This document shows positions 24,247 to 35,284 of a DNA stretch of 64,000 nucleotides, one piece after another. The stretch spans positions 60,795,388-60,859,387 of the forward strand of contig JAVIAB010000046.1 of assembly GCA_032433765.1 (NCBI GenBank). Direction: 5' to 3'. Made by a program: the position numbers and the translations under genes. Positions within the stretch are counted from its first letter, which is position 1. Every line of letters begins with the position of its first letter. The DNA is from Megaustenia siamemsis (Eukaryota; Mollusca; Gastropoda; Stylommatophora; Ariophantidae). The notes under the pieces are model-generated. The model saw nothing but the letters and a program-made list of their open reading frames with translations. It made no database searches and was not told where the DNA came from.

Positions 24247-24742
24247 ATTATTTTAAGATCCATAAGGGGCAAGATACTGTGCAATCAATTTTTGATGATA
24301 GAAACAAGAAAAAAGTTCTTAAATGTTATGTAGAGCCAGTCTTAACATATGGATGTGTGTCATGGACAATAGGACAACAGCCATGAAAGTCATTGAAAGC
24401 TTTAGAAATATTGTTTTACAGAAGAATATTGAGAACATCATGGACAGCTAAGAAGAATTCACTCTGAAAGAGGCCAAAACAAGAGAGCTTATTTCCAATA
24501 TTAAGAAGAAACAATCATCATTTTTTGGCCATGTAATGAGAAGAGAACAGCTGGAATATATTGTAACAACTGGAAAAATTGAGGGATGAAGAGATAGAGG
24601 GAAGTAAAGAGAAAAAAAATACCAGACAGCTTAAGAGAATGGCTTGGCAGAAGGTCAACAACAGAAATGATAAATAGCTGTCGAGATCAAAAGTTGTGGA
24701 GAGACATGATCACCTACGTCAGCAGGCACGACACTTGATGAT
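24247..24742 (+). mobile_element. LINE-B internal-deletion derivative (copy 1)
   Basis: Starts again within the reverse transcriptase (GAGATTATTTTAAGATCC) and jumps at about 24270 straight to AAGATACTGTGCAATC. This skips about 340 bp, including the YADD active site. The tail runs to the family 3' end and (GAT)n. The same junction and the same private changes (TGTGTGTCATGGACAATAGG, then CCATGAAAGTCATTGAAAGC) occur at 30098-30605. Confidence 0.85.
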
Positions 24743-24744
24743 GA

Positions 24745-26059
24745 TGATTTTGGTAAGAATAGAGATGATAACCAAAGTAATATCAAGACTTTATAGTGAG
24801 GGTAAATGTTGTGGCTCACAGCAAGCTCAATTATCTTGGCCTCTCCCCACCCCAAAAATGTCCAACTTCAGCATGGCATTTCTGAGTATGAGAATTGCCT
24901 GACCTCTTTAATCACTAACCAAATAAATTGTTAGACTTTTTGTAATGTTACAATCTTTCTTTACTCAGTTCCTTACAGCAATAACATTATTAGTTCATTG
25001 TATTAGATAAGTCTATGGTGACTATCAATATATAACACAACATCCATGGATAAGGTGATGTGAATTATACATGTTTAAAATGTACAACACTGGGCTTGCC
25101 ATGTTATTGTTGTTTTATCAAATTTACATGCATGACAAAGATATGAATTTATTTACTTGTAATCTCCAAAGCTTCCATTATATATAGACATTGGAGAATT
25201 CTTTATAATGGGGTCCCCGGTGTTAGCCAAGCTATTTACAATAAATTTTTTGGGGAAAAAAATTATAATAAATCACATAATATCACAAATACTAAGTAAG
25301 ACTTTAATAAAATGTGAAAAAAAACAAAATAAATGTTTTCCAATTTTAGTTTATAAAAATATAATCTCAATAGGAAACTAAATTTGTAACCGTCATAATG
25401 CCATTTTGGAAGTTGACAGTTCAGGGCTCCTCTAGTGAGTGTTTAAAATTGATTATTTTACTAATAAAATTTAATCTGATGTTTCTGACAACATCCCTAA
25501 TTGGAATTTAAGTTGTGATAGTGATGATATCATCACAGATGGAGAATTGTTAACTGAAGATAACAAAGATATTGAATTTGATTTGACAAACTCACTACTC
25601 AGAGGGAGGTATATTGACATCATAGTTAATCATGTGTCTCAAATACAAACATGTATTTTTGCCCTGTTAGGTTTCTGGAGTTTTTAGCAGTTTTTGGCAT
25701 TTTTTGTGTGTTTTTATGGATATAAAAATAGAGTTTAATAGTTGAAACAGAATAAGCCATTCTCTTTTATATTTGTGCTTCATTTAATTATTTTATTCCC
25801 CTAGCAAGTGTTGCTGTGGAAATATTTGCAGCAGTTCACTTCTAAATAGGGAAGTATGTCTTTTCTTTGTTACAATCATAATGGCAAACCAGACAATTTA
25901 TAGTTATAATACATTTTTAGAAGAATTCATTGAATGTATATTTTGTTCAGTAATGCTTTTGCAATCTAATAGATATAATTTGTAGATTGTGTTACTACAT
26001 AAACATTGATCTAGTAATGAATAAAAATGTTTATTTATTTGTTTATCAACAGAGCTCTA
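24745..26059. other. Intron sequence, possible piggyBac 5' part
   Basis: AT-rich DNA with little structure. The stretch 25480-25600 can be read as an acidic segment (DSDDIITDGELL), as seen at the N-terminus of many piggyBac transposases, but this is weak. Confidence 0.2.
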
Positions 26060-26402
26060 ACATTCAACCACCTGTTAGATGTGACTCAGGAGTTTCACTC
26101 TTATACTGATGGATATTTAGACAGAACATCAAGTATAAAACAACAAAATGGAGAATTTTGAGGTATACACAGAAAGATTCAGCTCCTCAACACACGGTTT
26201 GGGATCTGTTGCTGTTTTTAAATTATGTAAAAGCCTCTTCAGTCAGGGATGTAAAATATTTATGAATAATTATTATACTTCTCTTCATTTAATTATAAAT
26301 CTATTAACCCTTTCTGGTGCACTAGCCAACACATCGGCTCTGCATATGAACATAACTATGGGACCAAAAACTGACACATCGAATCAGACTGGGTGTGGTT
26401 GA
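26060..26402 (+). pseudogene. piggyBac transposase remnant, middle part
   Basis: The frame at 26148-26402 contains FEVYTERFSSSTHGLGS followed by KIFMNNYYTSLHLIINLL. In piggyBac transposases this corresponds to the segment around the catalytic Asp in the V-F-x-DNF-x-TS motif. Here the Asp position is Asn, so the enzyme would be dead even if the frame were complete. A possible continuation (ALACGTILANYRESPAELK) lies 2.5 kb downstream. Confidence 0.6.
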
Positions 26403-26424
26403 ATACTTTAAAGTAAAGTGATGA

Positions 26425-26429
<5 letters not shown>

Positions 26430-26507
<78 letters not shown>

Positions 26508-26698
26508 GCGTGTGCGTGTGCGTGAGAGAGTGCGTGTGAGAGTGTGTGAGAGTGTGTGAGAGAGTGAGAGAGTGAGAGAGTGAGTGAGTGAGTGAGTGAG
26601 TGTGTGAGTGTGTGTGAGAGTGTGAGTGTGTGTGCGAGTGTGAGTGAGAGTGAGAGAGTGAGAGAGTGAGTGAGTGTGTGAGTGAGTGAGTGAGTGAT
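26430..26698. repeat. Compound (TC)n(TG)n(GAGT)n microsatellite
   Basis: Clean TC, then TG, then mixtures of GTGC, GAGT and GTGA. It creates open frames on the minus strand (Ser-His-Thr-Leu repeats) that have no gene context. Confidence 0.97.
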
Positions 26699-26944
26699 CC
26701 ACACACCAATTTTTGAATTCAATACCCAGAAAAAGATTTATAATTACTTCCTTTACCACATGGTATTTAGTGTGTTAACCAGATAAATTAGTTGCATTTT
26801 GTTGTCAATTTTGTTTGTAAATGTATGTTTATTTCTGACAATTAGTGGTTACACCAACTACTACTTAATAGTCTGCTATTTATTGTGCATTATTTCATTA
26901 TTTATTGACATAAATGCATTAAATAATGTGTATTTTGAAGAACT

Positions 26945-27163
26945 TTGGACCCTATCTACCTATTGTCCATTTCAGTCGAAGACTGCACATAGAGCAGAAA
27001 TTCTAGACTCTTCTGTCCAACAATCTTTCAACTGTCAGACCTTGCACAAGACCTGCATTGTGTCTTGCCACGTGGCTCTGTTCTGGGCGAGTTACCCAAT
27101 CTTCAAAGTTGATAACTTTGAAAGCTTTGTCATTTCTCTTATTTCTGTACTAGTCTTTAACTC
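26945..27163 (-). mobile_element. LINE-A2, 3' end
   Basis: The minus strand ends LAQNRATWQDTMQVLCKV, a diverged version of the LINE-A terminus LAQNRDKWRDLIKYL. It then has a 3' end with GGACAATAG plus GTAGATAG. The copy continues on the other side of the LINE-A insertion at 27913. Confidence 0.65.
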
Positions 27164-27173
27164 ATTCCATGGT

Positions 27174-27902
27174 CTATCTATCTATTGACCTTTCGAGCCG
27201 TAACCGGCCCATAGGGCGTAGACCAAGATACACCTTCTCCTATATGAATTTTTGTTCTAGCAGTTTTCTTTTAAAGATATTTTATCAAATCTCGCCATCT
27301 GTCTCTGTTCTGTGCAAGCAGTTCTATCTCATTGAGTGAGCCGATTCCTGCTGCTCTTGCCTCTCTCATCAATGTTCTTCTCAGTGTCTCCCTGGGTCTT
27401 CCTCTTTTTCTTTTACCTGTTGTTTCCCATATGAGGGCTTGCTTTGCTATTCGATTATTATCTCTTCTCATCACATGTCCAACGTATGACCATCGTCTTT
27501 TCTTTATTACTGAAGATATTAGTGGTTGATTGGCGATTTCTCTAATTTCCTCGTTTGTTTTGAATTCGTTCCATTCTATACCAAGTATTTTCCTTAGACA
27601 TTTATTTTCGAATGCGTTCAACTTTGTTTCTATATCTCTTGTTGTTTTCCAGCTTTCACACGCATACGTAAGGGTTGATAGTACATTTGATTTGAATAGC
27701 CTAAGTTTTGTGTTTGTGCTAATGAGTTTTGATTTCCACAACTTTTCAAGGCTTCTGAAAGACATTGCTGCTTTAGCCAGTCTGATTCTAATTTCTTTGC
27801 TCGTATCCCCTTCTCGATCAATGTGACTTCCAAGATAGATGAAGTGATCGATCTCTTCTACTGGTTTGTTTTCCATGTATATTTTGTCACTTGTTGGAAT
27901 TA
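27174..27902 (-). mobile_element. LINE-A, 5'-truncated copy nested in LINE-A2
   Basis: A 729-bp insertion flanked by a perfect 10-bp duplication, ATTCCATGGT, at 27164-27173 and 27903-27912. The frame 27271-27918 is open across the whole C-terminal domain (EEIDHFIYLGSHIDREGDTS to KWRDLIKYL, with R for K at one site). This is one of the best-preserved copies, so LINE-A moved later than LINE-A2. Confidence 0.92.
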
Positions 27903-27912
27903 ATTCCATGGT

Positions 27913-28437
27913 ACACATAGTTTTTTTCCTCAGGCATTTGTTTTTAAATTCATCCAGTTTATTTTATATTTCTTTAGTTATTTTCCAGCTCTTGCATGCA
28001 CTAGTAAGGGTGAACAATAAATTTGACTTGATAATCCTGAGCTTTGTTTTTGTGCTTAGTAATTTTGATTTCCATATTTTATCAGGGTTTCTGAAAGTCA
28101 ATGATTACTTTGCTATTCTAATTCTAATTTCTTTCTTTGTTTCTCCTTCTTGATCTATGCAGCTTCATAGATATACAAAGTGATCTACTTCTTCCACTAC
28201 TTTTCCTTCAAGGTATATTTTTTCTTCTTGACATATTTAATTTGTCATTACTTTTGTCTTTTCTTGCTTGATATCAAGTCACATTTTCCTAGCCACTGAT
28301 GACATGGCATTTTTTATTCTTGCATAATGTCCACATTGCTATTGATAAGAATTACGTTGTTCACAAAATCAAGGTCATCCAAATGAGATTCAAGTGTCCA
28401 TCCAATACCATTGCTACCCGTACAGCACTTCAGCATA
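27913..28437 (-). mobile_element. LINE-A2, upstream part
   Basis: A minus-strand continuation of LINE-A2: MLKCCTGSNGIGWTLESHLD, DLDFVNNVILI (active-site loop with VNN replacing ADD), then KEIRIRIAK. Many stops are present. It marks an older, dead relative of LINE-A. Confidence 0.7.
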
Positions 28438-28448
28438 ATGAAGTCAAT

Positions 28449-28510
28449 CATCATCATCATGTGCAATACCGGATGGTGTAGGCGATCATGTCCTTCCACA
28501 AACTTCCACT
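28449..28510 (-). mobile_element. 62-bp LINE-C 3'-end insertion
   Basis: Only the last 62 bp of LINE-C, including the (CAT)n tail and GGCGATCATGTCCTTCCAC. It is flanked by a perfect 11-bp duplication, ATGAAGTCAAT, at 28438-28448 and 28511-28521. The insertion lies inside LINE-A2. Confidence 0.88.
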
Positions 28511-28521
28511 ATGAAGTCAAT

Positions 28522-28860
28522 AACAATCCCAAATAAGAAGAAGATTAAATATGATTTGGATTAGTTTGTGTAAAATTTAGAGAAAAATGGATATCCATGG
28601 ATAGCAAAACCCTTCTAGACATGGGGGAAAAAAGAGACACATGAAATAATATATTTTGAATTGAAAAGTATCTGCCTCTGAATATTGTATGCTATTTATA
28701 ATAAATAATATATTGTTCCTTCAGATATCATCAATATATTGCTATCTTCATTTTTTTCAACCATTTTAATTTACAGTGATGTATAACATGTACTGCATTT
28801 AATTATATTATTGCTTGAAATTGTAAAATGAAAAAGGTGTGATGGAATTTTTCTAAATTG
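28522..28860. other. Intron sequence, end of LINE-A2 then AT-rich DNA
   Basis: About 30 bp of LINE-A2 follow the small insertion, then AT-rich DNA without a recognised feature. Confidence 0.4.
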
Positions 28861-28889
28861 AAAAATAATATAGTCCATTCTGGTCTAAA

Positions 28890-29060
28890 TCTAAAGAAAA
28901 TATAACAAGTAGAGTCCACAAAGAGTTAAATGGAAAAGCATTAGCTTGTGGCACTATTTTAGCAAATTATAGGGAGTCTCCAGCAGAGTTAAAATTATGT
29001 GGTACCAGGAAAAAGTGAAAACTGTTAGATAACATGGGTTAGAAGGGACAATATAGGGAT
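28890..29060 (+). pseudogene. piggyBac-like remnant, later part
   Basis: The plus strand reads ELNGKALACGTILANYRESP and then AELK. This resembles the ACGT-(V/I)-x-x-NR-x-x-P-x-ELK segment that follows the DNFFTS motif in piggyBac transposases. Together with 26060-26402 it may be one element split by later insertions. Stops are present. Confidence 0.45.
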
Positions 29061-29140
29061 TGTTTAGTAGAAGGATACTAAAACTGTTAATATGATAACC
29101 ACTATGCCCAAATATTTAAATTCTAAAACATACTGAATCA

Positions 29141-29271
29141 TCATCAAGTACCGGGCCTGCTGGTGTAGGTGATCATGTCTCTCCACAAATTTTTATCTCG
29201 ACAGTTATTTATCATTTCATGTCCATTGACCTTCTGACAAGCCATTATTTTAGGCTGTCTAGTATCTTTTC
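29141..29271 (-). mobile_element. LINE-B derivative (copy 2), 3' end
   Basis: The 3' tail (ATCATCAAGTACCGGGCCTG) and first 130 bp of a minus-strand LINE-B copy. It is interrupted by the LINE-C insertion and resumes at 30098. Confidence 0.85.
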
Positions 29272-30097
29272 AAAAAGGAATTAAAGTCAACGGTCACAAC
29301 ATAAATAATCTGAGATATGTGGATGACACAGTCTTAATAGCAGAGACAGAGAATGAACTACAAGAAATGATAGATCTAATAGTAAAAAAAAGCAACAAGA
29401 AAGGTCTCAGTCTGAAAAGTAAAAAAACAGAAGTAATGGTCATATCGAAGAAACAATCATCACCATCATGCAGCATAAAAATAAACAGGACAAATCTGAA
29501 ACAAGTGCAATGTTTGAAATACTTGGGCACAATAATAACATCAGATGGGAGATGCACCACGGGAATAAAAAGCAGAATAGCTCAGGCCAAAATAGCATTT
29601 CAGAAAATGAAAATTACCTTATGCAACAAATCTATGTCAATAGAAATAAGAAAGAGAGTTCATCAGTGCTATATAGAATCAATTCTGACCTATGGAAGTG
29701 AATCATAGACAGTAGACAAACAAATGAAAAAAATTATTAGAGGCCACATAGATGGGATTTCTCAGAAGAATATTGAAAGTTCCCTGGACAGATAAAAAGA
29801 CCAATGAGGAAGTTCTCAAATAGGCCAACACAAAAAGGGAGCTCTTAAAAAACATCAGAAAGAAGCAATCAACATTTTTCTGGCACATCATGAGAAGAGG
29901 AAAGTTGGAATACTTGGTTACAACTGGCAAAATAAAAGGAAAGAGAGATCGCAGACGACAAAGAGAGAAAATACTGGAAGCTTGGTGTCATGGCATGGAA
30001 AACAGTCAACAACAGAACTGATACGATGCACTGTGGATTGAAGATTGTGGAAGGACATGATTGCCTACACCAACTGGTATGGCACATGATGATGATG
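29272..30097 (+). mobile_element. LINE-C, 5'-truncated copy nested in LINE-B
   Basis: An 826-bp insertion flanked by an 11-bp duplication with one mismatch (AGTATCTTTTC at 29261-29271, AGTATATTTTC at 30098-30108). The frame 29319-29708 begins at the active-site loop (RYVDDTVLIAETENELQEM; VDD replaces ADD) and runs to SILTYGSES. Broken C-terminal frames and a (GAT)n tail follow. Confidence 0.88.
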
Positions 30098-30640
30098 AGT
30101 ATATTTTCTCTTTGCGTCCCTCTATCTCTTCACCACTCAATTTTTCCAGTTGTTACAATATATTCCAGCTGTTCTCTTCTCATTACATGGCCAAAAAATG
30201 ATGATTGTTTCTTCTTAATATTGGAAATAAGCTCTCTTGTTTTGGCCTCTTTCAGAATGATTTCTTCTTAGCTGTCCATGATGTTCTCAATATTCTTCTG
30301 TAAAACAATATTTCTAAAGCTTTCAATGACTTTCATGGCTGTTGTCCTATTGTCCATGACACACATCCATATGTTAAGACTGGCTCTACATAACATTTAA
30401 GAACTTTTTTCTTGTTTCTATCATCAAAAATTGATTGCACAGTATCTTGCCCCTTATGGATCTTAAAATAATCTCACTATACATATTAAACAAATCTGGT
30501 GACAGCACACAACCTTGCCTAACACCTTGTTTTATTTGTTGAAACATTCCCAATTGATTTCCAGTTCTTATGACTGTTGCTTGTTGCCAGTACATGTTCT
30601 TTATTATTCATAGATCTTTGCTGTCTAAATTGATGCATAT
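30098..30640 (-). mobile_element. LINE-B internal-deletion derivative (copy 2)
   Basis: The frame 30386-30595 reads QGVRQGCVLSPDLFNMYSEI, then ILRSIRG joined directly to KILCNQFLMIETRKKF. The segment holding the YADD active site is absent, with the same junction as at 24270. The two copies also share private point changes, so they descend from one deleted master. The 5' truncation is near 30640. Confidence 0.88.
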
Positions 30641-31910
30641 GTAGAACTAAATTTCAGAGTATCGTTGAAAAAATAAATGTTGACCTGCCACTTGCTGTCA
30701 ATGATTATAAGTATGAGTGAGGAAAAAATAGGTCTGATTAATTAATTTCTAAATACAAATTCCTTAAGAAAACCAATAAATACTGGACAACTTTATTTTA
30801 GAATTGTATAGACATAGCTAGGGTTAGTGCTTTTACATTATTTCATGAACGTTAAAAAATAGCCTTTGGATATACAGCTTTGGCACGGCCTAAAAAGTAT
30901 TGACAGCTTCAGTTCACTATGGAACTCATAATAAAGAAACTTGCTGGTGTAGATAAAACTATTACTGTCCCACTGTTTGATGTTGTAAAGAAAATAAATG
31001 ACTGCCATCAGGTTGTCCCAGCTATATCTGATTTGTCAAAAACATATGATTTCTTTCACTTCTTTTCAAATGACTTATGGTAGTCTTCCTTTTCAACATT
31101 AGATGTGTTGTTGAAAATGTGTCTGTATAAAATAGATAGCAATTTGACTATAATTTGTCAATTTTAAACGTTTCTTTAAAATATGTACTACTTATTTTCT
31201 AATTTTATTCAAATTTATTCTCATTAATTTATGTAAAGTGAATGTTTCAACTGATTGTATTAAGATTTTCATAATAATCCTCATACTTTTTTTCCCTTCT
31301 TGGTAACTCTTTATGTTGTGTGTATTTAGGCCAGTGTTTAGTATTAGAAACAAATAAAGTAGGTCACATTATGAAGCAAGCACATTCTATTTCCAAAAAC
31401 ACCAACACTCAACAAAAGCTCATTCAATTCCCTATTCAACAATAAACCTATGTTCAAAACAAACATTGACTTTTGGGTTGTCCACAAAGAGAAACCTAAA
31501 ATATCCCCAAAATATATTTTTTTTAAATCAAGGACATCTAAGAGTTAACCAGCCCTCTCCAAAATTCAAGACCTGATTTCCACAAGAGCAAAGACATGTT
31601 TTTTTCTTGACTTAACATGAATATTGTCAGCAGTGAAACGTCACAGAACAATGAACAGTATATCAAATTATTAATCCAGAAAGTTGTTTTTCTTGTTAAT
31701 GAAGTAAACAAAAATGCAATAATGACAAGAAAATTTTGATGTAGTTTTCTTTTTTAATATCTTTGTGTCAACCTCCAGTACCATGCTGTTGTGTACTAAT
31801 TTGTGTTAAAAATTACTCGCAGAGTTATCCTTGAAGGCAAAACTAAAGTAGTTATTGTTGCATTGTATACAAGGCACAGTACACAGTGCATTACTTTCTC
31901 TTTTACTTAC
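30641..31910. other. Intron sequence, no recognised feature
   Basis: AT-rich DNA upstream of the donor of the CUB C exon. The stretch 30920-31080 can be read as MELIIKKLAGVDKTITVPLF in a short open frame. I do not recognise it. Confidence 0.35.
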
Positions 31911-32159
31911 AGGAAATTGATGAAGAGTATACTGCTCTGAAGCCATTTCCACGAGCATCGTTGGAGCTTTGAAACACAACAGTGAGAGCAGATCCTTCAG
32001 AAATTATTGTTGCTGGAACAGAGTTGCCACAATATGCATTCTGCAAATCACTTGTTTGGTTGTAAGTGACTGGAACAATTCCATCATTGACAGTCACATT
32101 CTCAACTGTGCAATCTGAGTTCATGCTAATATGAGTAAATGTCAAGGACACTCGCTGAT
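31911..32159 (-). CDS. CUB-domain protein, exon 5 in window (second half of CUB C)
   Basis: A 249-bp minus-strand exon with acceptor CATTTTCAG and donor GTAAGT. It enters and leaves in phase 1. The G from the exon at 34590-34703 plus AT completes Asp, giving SSVH-D-QRVSLTFTHI. The exon encodes SDCTVENVTV (third CUB cysteine), NAYCGNSVP (fourth cysteine) and NGFRAVYSS (the G-F-x-A-x-Y terminal strand). This completes a CUB domain with all four cysteines. Several N-x-S/T sites suggest a glycosylated extracellular protein. It has no in-frame stop, and its phases match the exons on both sides (2.4 kb upstream, 18.2 kb downstream). Confidence 0.92.
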
Positions 32160-32289
32160 CTGAAAATGTGCACAGAATAATTATTAAACACAACACATCT
32201 ATTTCATTGTGGATTTGAAAGAAAAAAAAAAGATAGCACTAAATGATTTAAATGAGAAAATAAACAGACAATATATGTTTTTACAAATT

Positions 32290-32760
32290 AGTCTCATCAA
32301 GAGTTTGACAATATTGTGCTACCAACACCAGACCTTGATCTAAACTCCAGAACAATTAGAAAAATAACCATTACAGAAATTAAATGTCTAAGATGCATGA
32401 CAGAAGACAAACTGAGAGATGACATCATAAATGAGGAACTAAGAAATATGCTAGGAATAATTCCCACCATAGAATACATAAATAAACAACAGATAAAATG
32501 GTTTGGTCATGTGATAAAACAGAAAGATCAAAATAATATATAATGAGCCTTCTATAAACACTATGAGACCACCATACCCAAGGGCTGACCAATAAAACAG
32601 AATGGATTGATGGCCTATTAAAAAACACTATTAAAAAATAACAACAGGAGAAGCCAACAGGTGAGAAAAAGACAGCAAATTGTATTGCCCCTAGACACTG
32701 AAAGGCAAATGTGGAAAGAAAGAAAAAGAAGAAGAGTTTAGACACATAAAAGCAAAAGCA
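32290..32760 (+). mobile_element. LINE-D 3'-end fragment
   Basis: The plus-strand frame 32316-32543 reads LNSRTIRKITITEIKCLRCM, then IEYINKQQIKWFGHVIKQKD, the LINE-D C-terminus. It lies in the short 2.4-kb intron inside CUB C. The 3' part to about 32750 is frameshifted. Confidence 0.8.
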
Positions 32761-32924
32761 GAATAAAGCATCAAAGTAATGATAAATATACAGCAAAATG
32801 GTTCAATTAAATCAGTAAACTGAAATAGGTGACAACATATTATAGATGAGAAAGAGTTAAATGCAGTGTAGTATACTTTGTAATTTGTCATGCTTTTTCT
32901 TCTTCACTAACTTGTATATATCAC

Positions 32925-33556
32925 CACAAGCAAAAGAAAAGAAAGTTCTAGCTCTAGTTTTCTCTTGGCAGCACCAACTACTGACATGTGTTGCTGTTGT
33001 TGTTCAAAGGAAAAGCAAAATTCTAGCTCTTGCTTTCCTGGCAGCACCAACCACTGACATGTGTTGCTATTGTTGTTCAATAGAAAAGCAAAATTCTAGC
33101 TCTTGCTTTCCTGGCTGCACCAACCACTGACATGTGTTGCTATTGTTGTTCAATAGAAAAGCAAAATTCTAGCTCTTGCTTTCCTGGCTGCACCAACCAC
33201 TGACATGTGTTGCTATTGTTGTTCAATTGAAAAGCAAAATTCTAGCTCTTGCTTTCCTGGCAGCACCAACAACTGACATGTGTTGCTGTTGTTGTTCAAT
33301 AGAAAAGCAAAATTCTAGCTCTTCTTTCCTGGCTGCACCAACCACTGACATGTCTTGCTGTTGTTGTTCAATAGAAAAGCAAAATTCTAGCTCTTGCTTT
33401 CCTGGCAGCACCAACAACTGACATGTGTTGCTGTTGTTGTTCAATAGAAAAGCAAAATTCTAGCTCTTGCTTTCCTGGCTGCACCAACCACAGACATGTG
33501 TTGCTGTTGTTGTTCAATAGAAAAGCAAAATTCTAGCTCTTGCTTTCCAGGCAGCA
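32925..33556. repeat. 73-bp tandem array
   Basis: About 8.5 copies of a 73-bp unit (first spacing 75 bp) containing TTCTAGCTCTTGCTTTCCTG and ACTGACATGTGTTGCTGTTG. Short frames of CCCCSIEKQNSSSCFPG type arise from the unit. It lies in the intron inside CUB C. Confidence 0.95.
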
Positions 33557-33944
33557 TCAATCATGTGATGTTGTTGAGTTTCCTTGATGCCCTTATTCCA
33601 TCTTACTCTAGATCTGCCTCAGGCAGCATTTTCTTTTCCTCTTCTAACAAATGTCTCTAATGTGTGATGTGACTTTGAATTTTGCTTAAAGTTTCCCATC
33701 AGTTCAATGTTGAATTCTAAATCTTAAAAGACTAGCAGGTAATCCATAGCACCAAAAATTGCTAAGACAAAACAGAAAATCTTTCAAAGAAACAGTCCAA
33801 ACCACTAGGGAAATTCCTAGTGTGTGTATACATATACACACATGCATGCACACACAAATATACTAAAAACCAACAGAGAAATGTGAAGCCTTTCACACTA
33901 AACCATGGACCAACAACACACAAGTAATATTAAATATTTCAGAA

Positions 33945-34330
33945 TAACTTTCCAGAAATGAAGTCCGAGACAGGAATGAAAGCAGCGTCACTCCAGAAAA
34001 AATACCCTATAAGGGTATTCACAGATGGCACTGTAATTTTAGATAAAAAGAATGGGAGGCAGTGTTATCTACACAACTTACTCCAAGAGAAATGCACTTC
34101 CTTCCAGATGAAGACAAGTGCACACATTTCAGAGCTGAAGCAGTAGCACTTCACAGAGCCATACAGACACACAACAATCAGGAGTTCATTCTTAAAAAAT
34201 CTTCACTCTCAGTGATTCAAGGTCAAACTTTCATGCCAGATCAAATGTCAAACTTGGCATGCTTATCAGAGAATTAAAGAACATTTGAATATTGTCTGAA
34301 AAAAAAGACAAAGACTGGGTATGGACTGAA
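33945..34330 (+). mobile_element. RNase H fragment of a LINE
   Basis: Overlapping frames give PIRVFTDGTVIL (first catalytic Asp in F-T-DG) and CTHFRAEAVALHRAI (the catalytic Glu in F-x-AE-x-x-A). These are the first two motifs of a retrotransposon RNase H domain, joined through a frameshift. The element family is unknown. Confidence 0.6.
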
Positions 34331-34589
34331 CACCAGCACACTTCTACAGTATCATCATCATTTCATTCACCTCCCTTAACTCTTAGGGACCATTTATTAT
34401 TCATTCTCAACATAGACTAGAAAAGATGCTACCATTGAGGAATAAACTCAAATATTGTAAGGTAATTGCAGCATCAGTCAACCACTGCACCATTTCCAAG
34501 GCTCTTAAATTGCCAATTAGTCATTATTAAAATAAAAACAAAACAATCCATATATTCCCTTTTACAAATAACATTACCATCATACCTAC

Positions 34590-34703
34590 CATGAACTGAG
34601 GAGCTGATGAACCACACACATTGAGTATTATGTGGATATCGATCAGGATATCCAGGTGAAAATATTTCTCCATCAACATCTGCATTCAAAGTTCCTCCAC
34701 AAC
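34590..34703 (-). CDS. CUB-domain protein, exon 4 in window (first half of CUB C)
   Basis: A 114-bp minus-strand exon with acceptor GAGTCTAG and donor GTAGGTATG. It enters and leaves in phase 1. The G from the exon at 44443-44605 completes Gly, giving TTG-CGGTLNADVDGEIF, then SPGYPDRYPHNTQCVWFI and SSSVH. Both N-terminal CUB cysteines (CGG and QCVW) are present. The acceptor polypyrimidine tract is weak (ATTTGGGAGTCTAG). A 60-bp tandem array begins about 20 bp upstream of it, with units that resemble this very acceptor. No in-frame stop. Confidence 0.9.
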
Positions 34704-34721
34704 CTAGACTCCCAAATGTAA

Positions 34722-35032
34722 ATTGTAAACATAAATAAGCATTTGTAGAATGATTGTTCCATTACACAATCCTAAATATAAATGTAAAACATAAATAAGC
34801 ATTTGTAGAATGATTGTTCCATTACACAATCCTAAATATAAATGTAAAACATAAATAAGCATTTGTAGAATGATTGTTCCATAACACAATCCTAAATATA
34901 AATGGAAAACATAAATAAGCATTTGTAGAATGATTGTTCCATTACACAATCCTAAATATAAATGGAAAACATAAATAAGCATTTGTAGAATGATTGTTCC
35001 ATAACACAATCCTAAATATAAATGGAAACATA
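34722..35032. repeat. 60-bp tandem array beside a CUB exon acceptor
   Basis: Five near-identical 60-bp units with CATAAATAAGCATTTGTAG and ACACAATCCTAAATATAAAT. On the minus strand each unit contains TTTATATTTAG followed by GATTGTGTAATGGAAC. This can be aligned with the true acceptor and exon start (ACATTTGGGAGTCTAG then GTTGTGGAGGAAC). Confidence 0.95.
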
Positions 35033-35284
35033 ATTGAGCAACAGTAAAATTGTAATTCCATAAAATGAGAAATAAGTGTCTGCTTTATGTCTAAGCTATT
35101 TCATATATTGTTTTTGAAAAACTGTATATATCAAGACATTCCAACATTTGTCACATGCTAATATTGTCACTACTATGCATGCTTGGTGTTGTTTATCAGT
35201 TATGTTGTTGATTTTCCACCAAATTATTCACCTAAACTATTTTTATTCTTTTATTTCTGTTTTCCTCTATCTATTATTCCCTCA

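Noticed and set aside
26322..26759. Ser/His/Thr/Leu-repeat frames
   Set aside because: Translation of a compound dinucleotide microsatellite in several frames.
34704..35009. Possible membrane-protein frame of five repeated hydrophobic segments
   Set aside because: It is the minus-strand reading of a 60-bp tandem array upstream of a CUB acceptor. Hydrophobicity follows from AT-rich codons.
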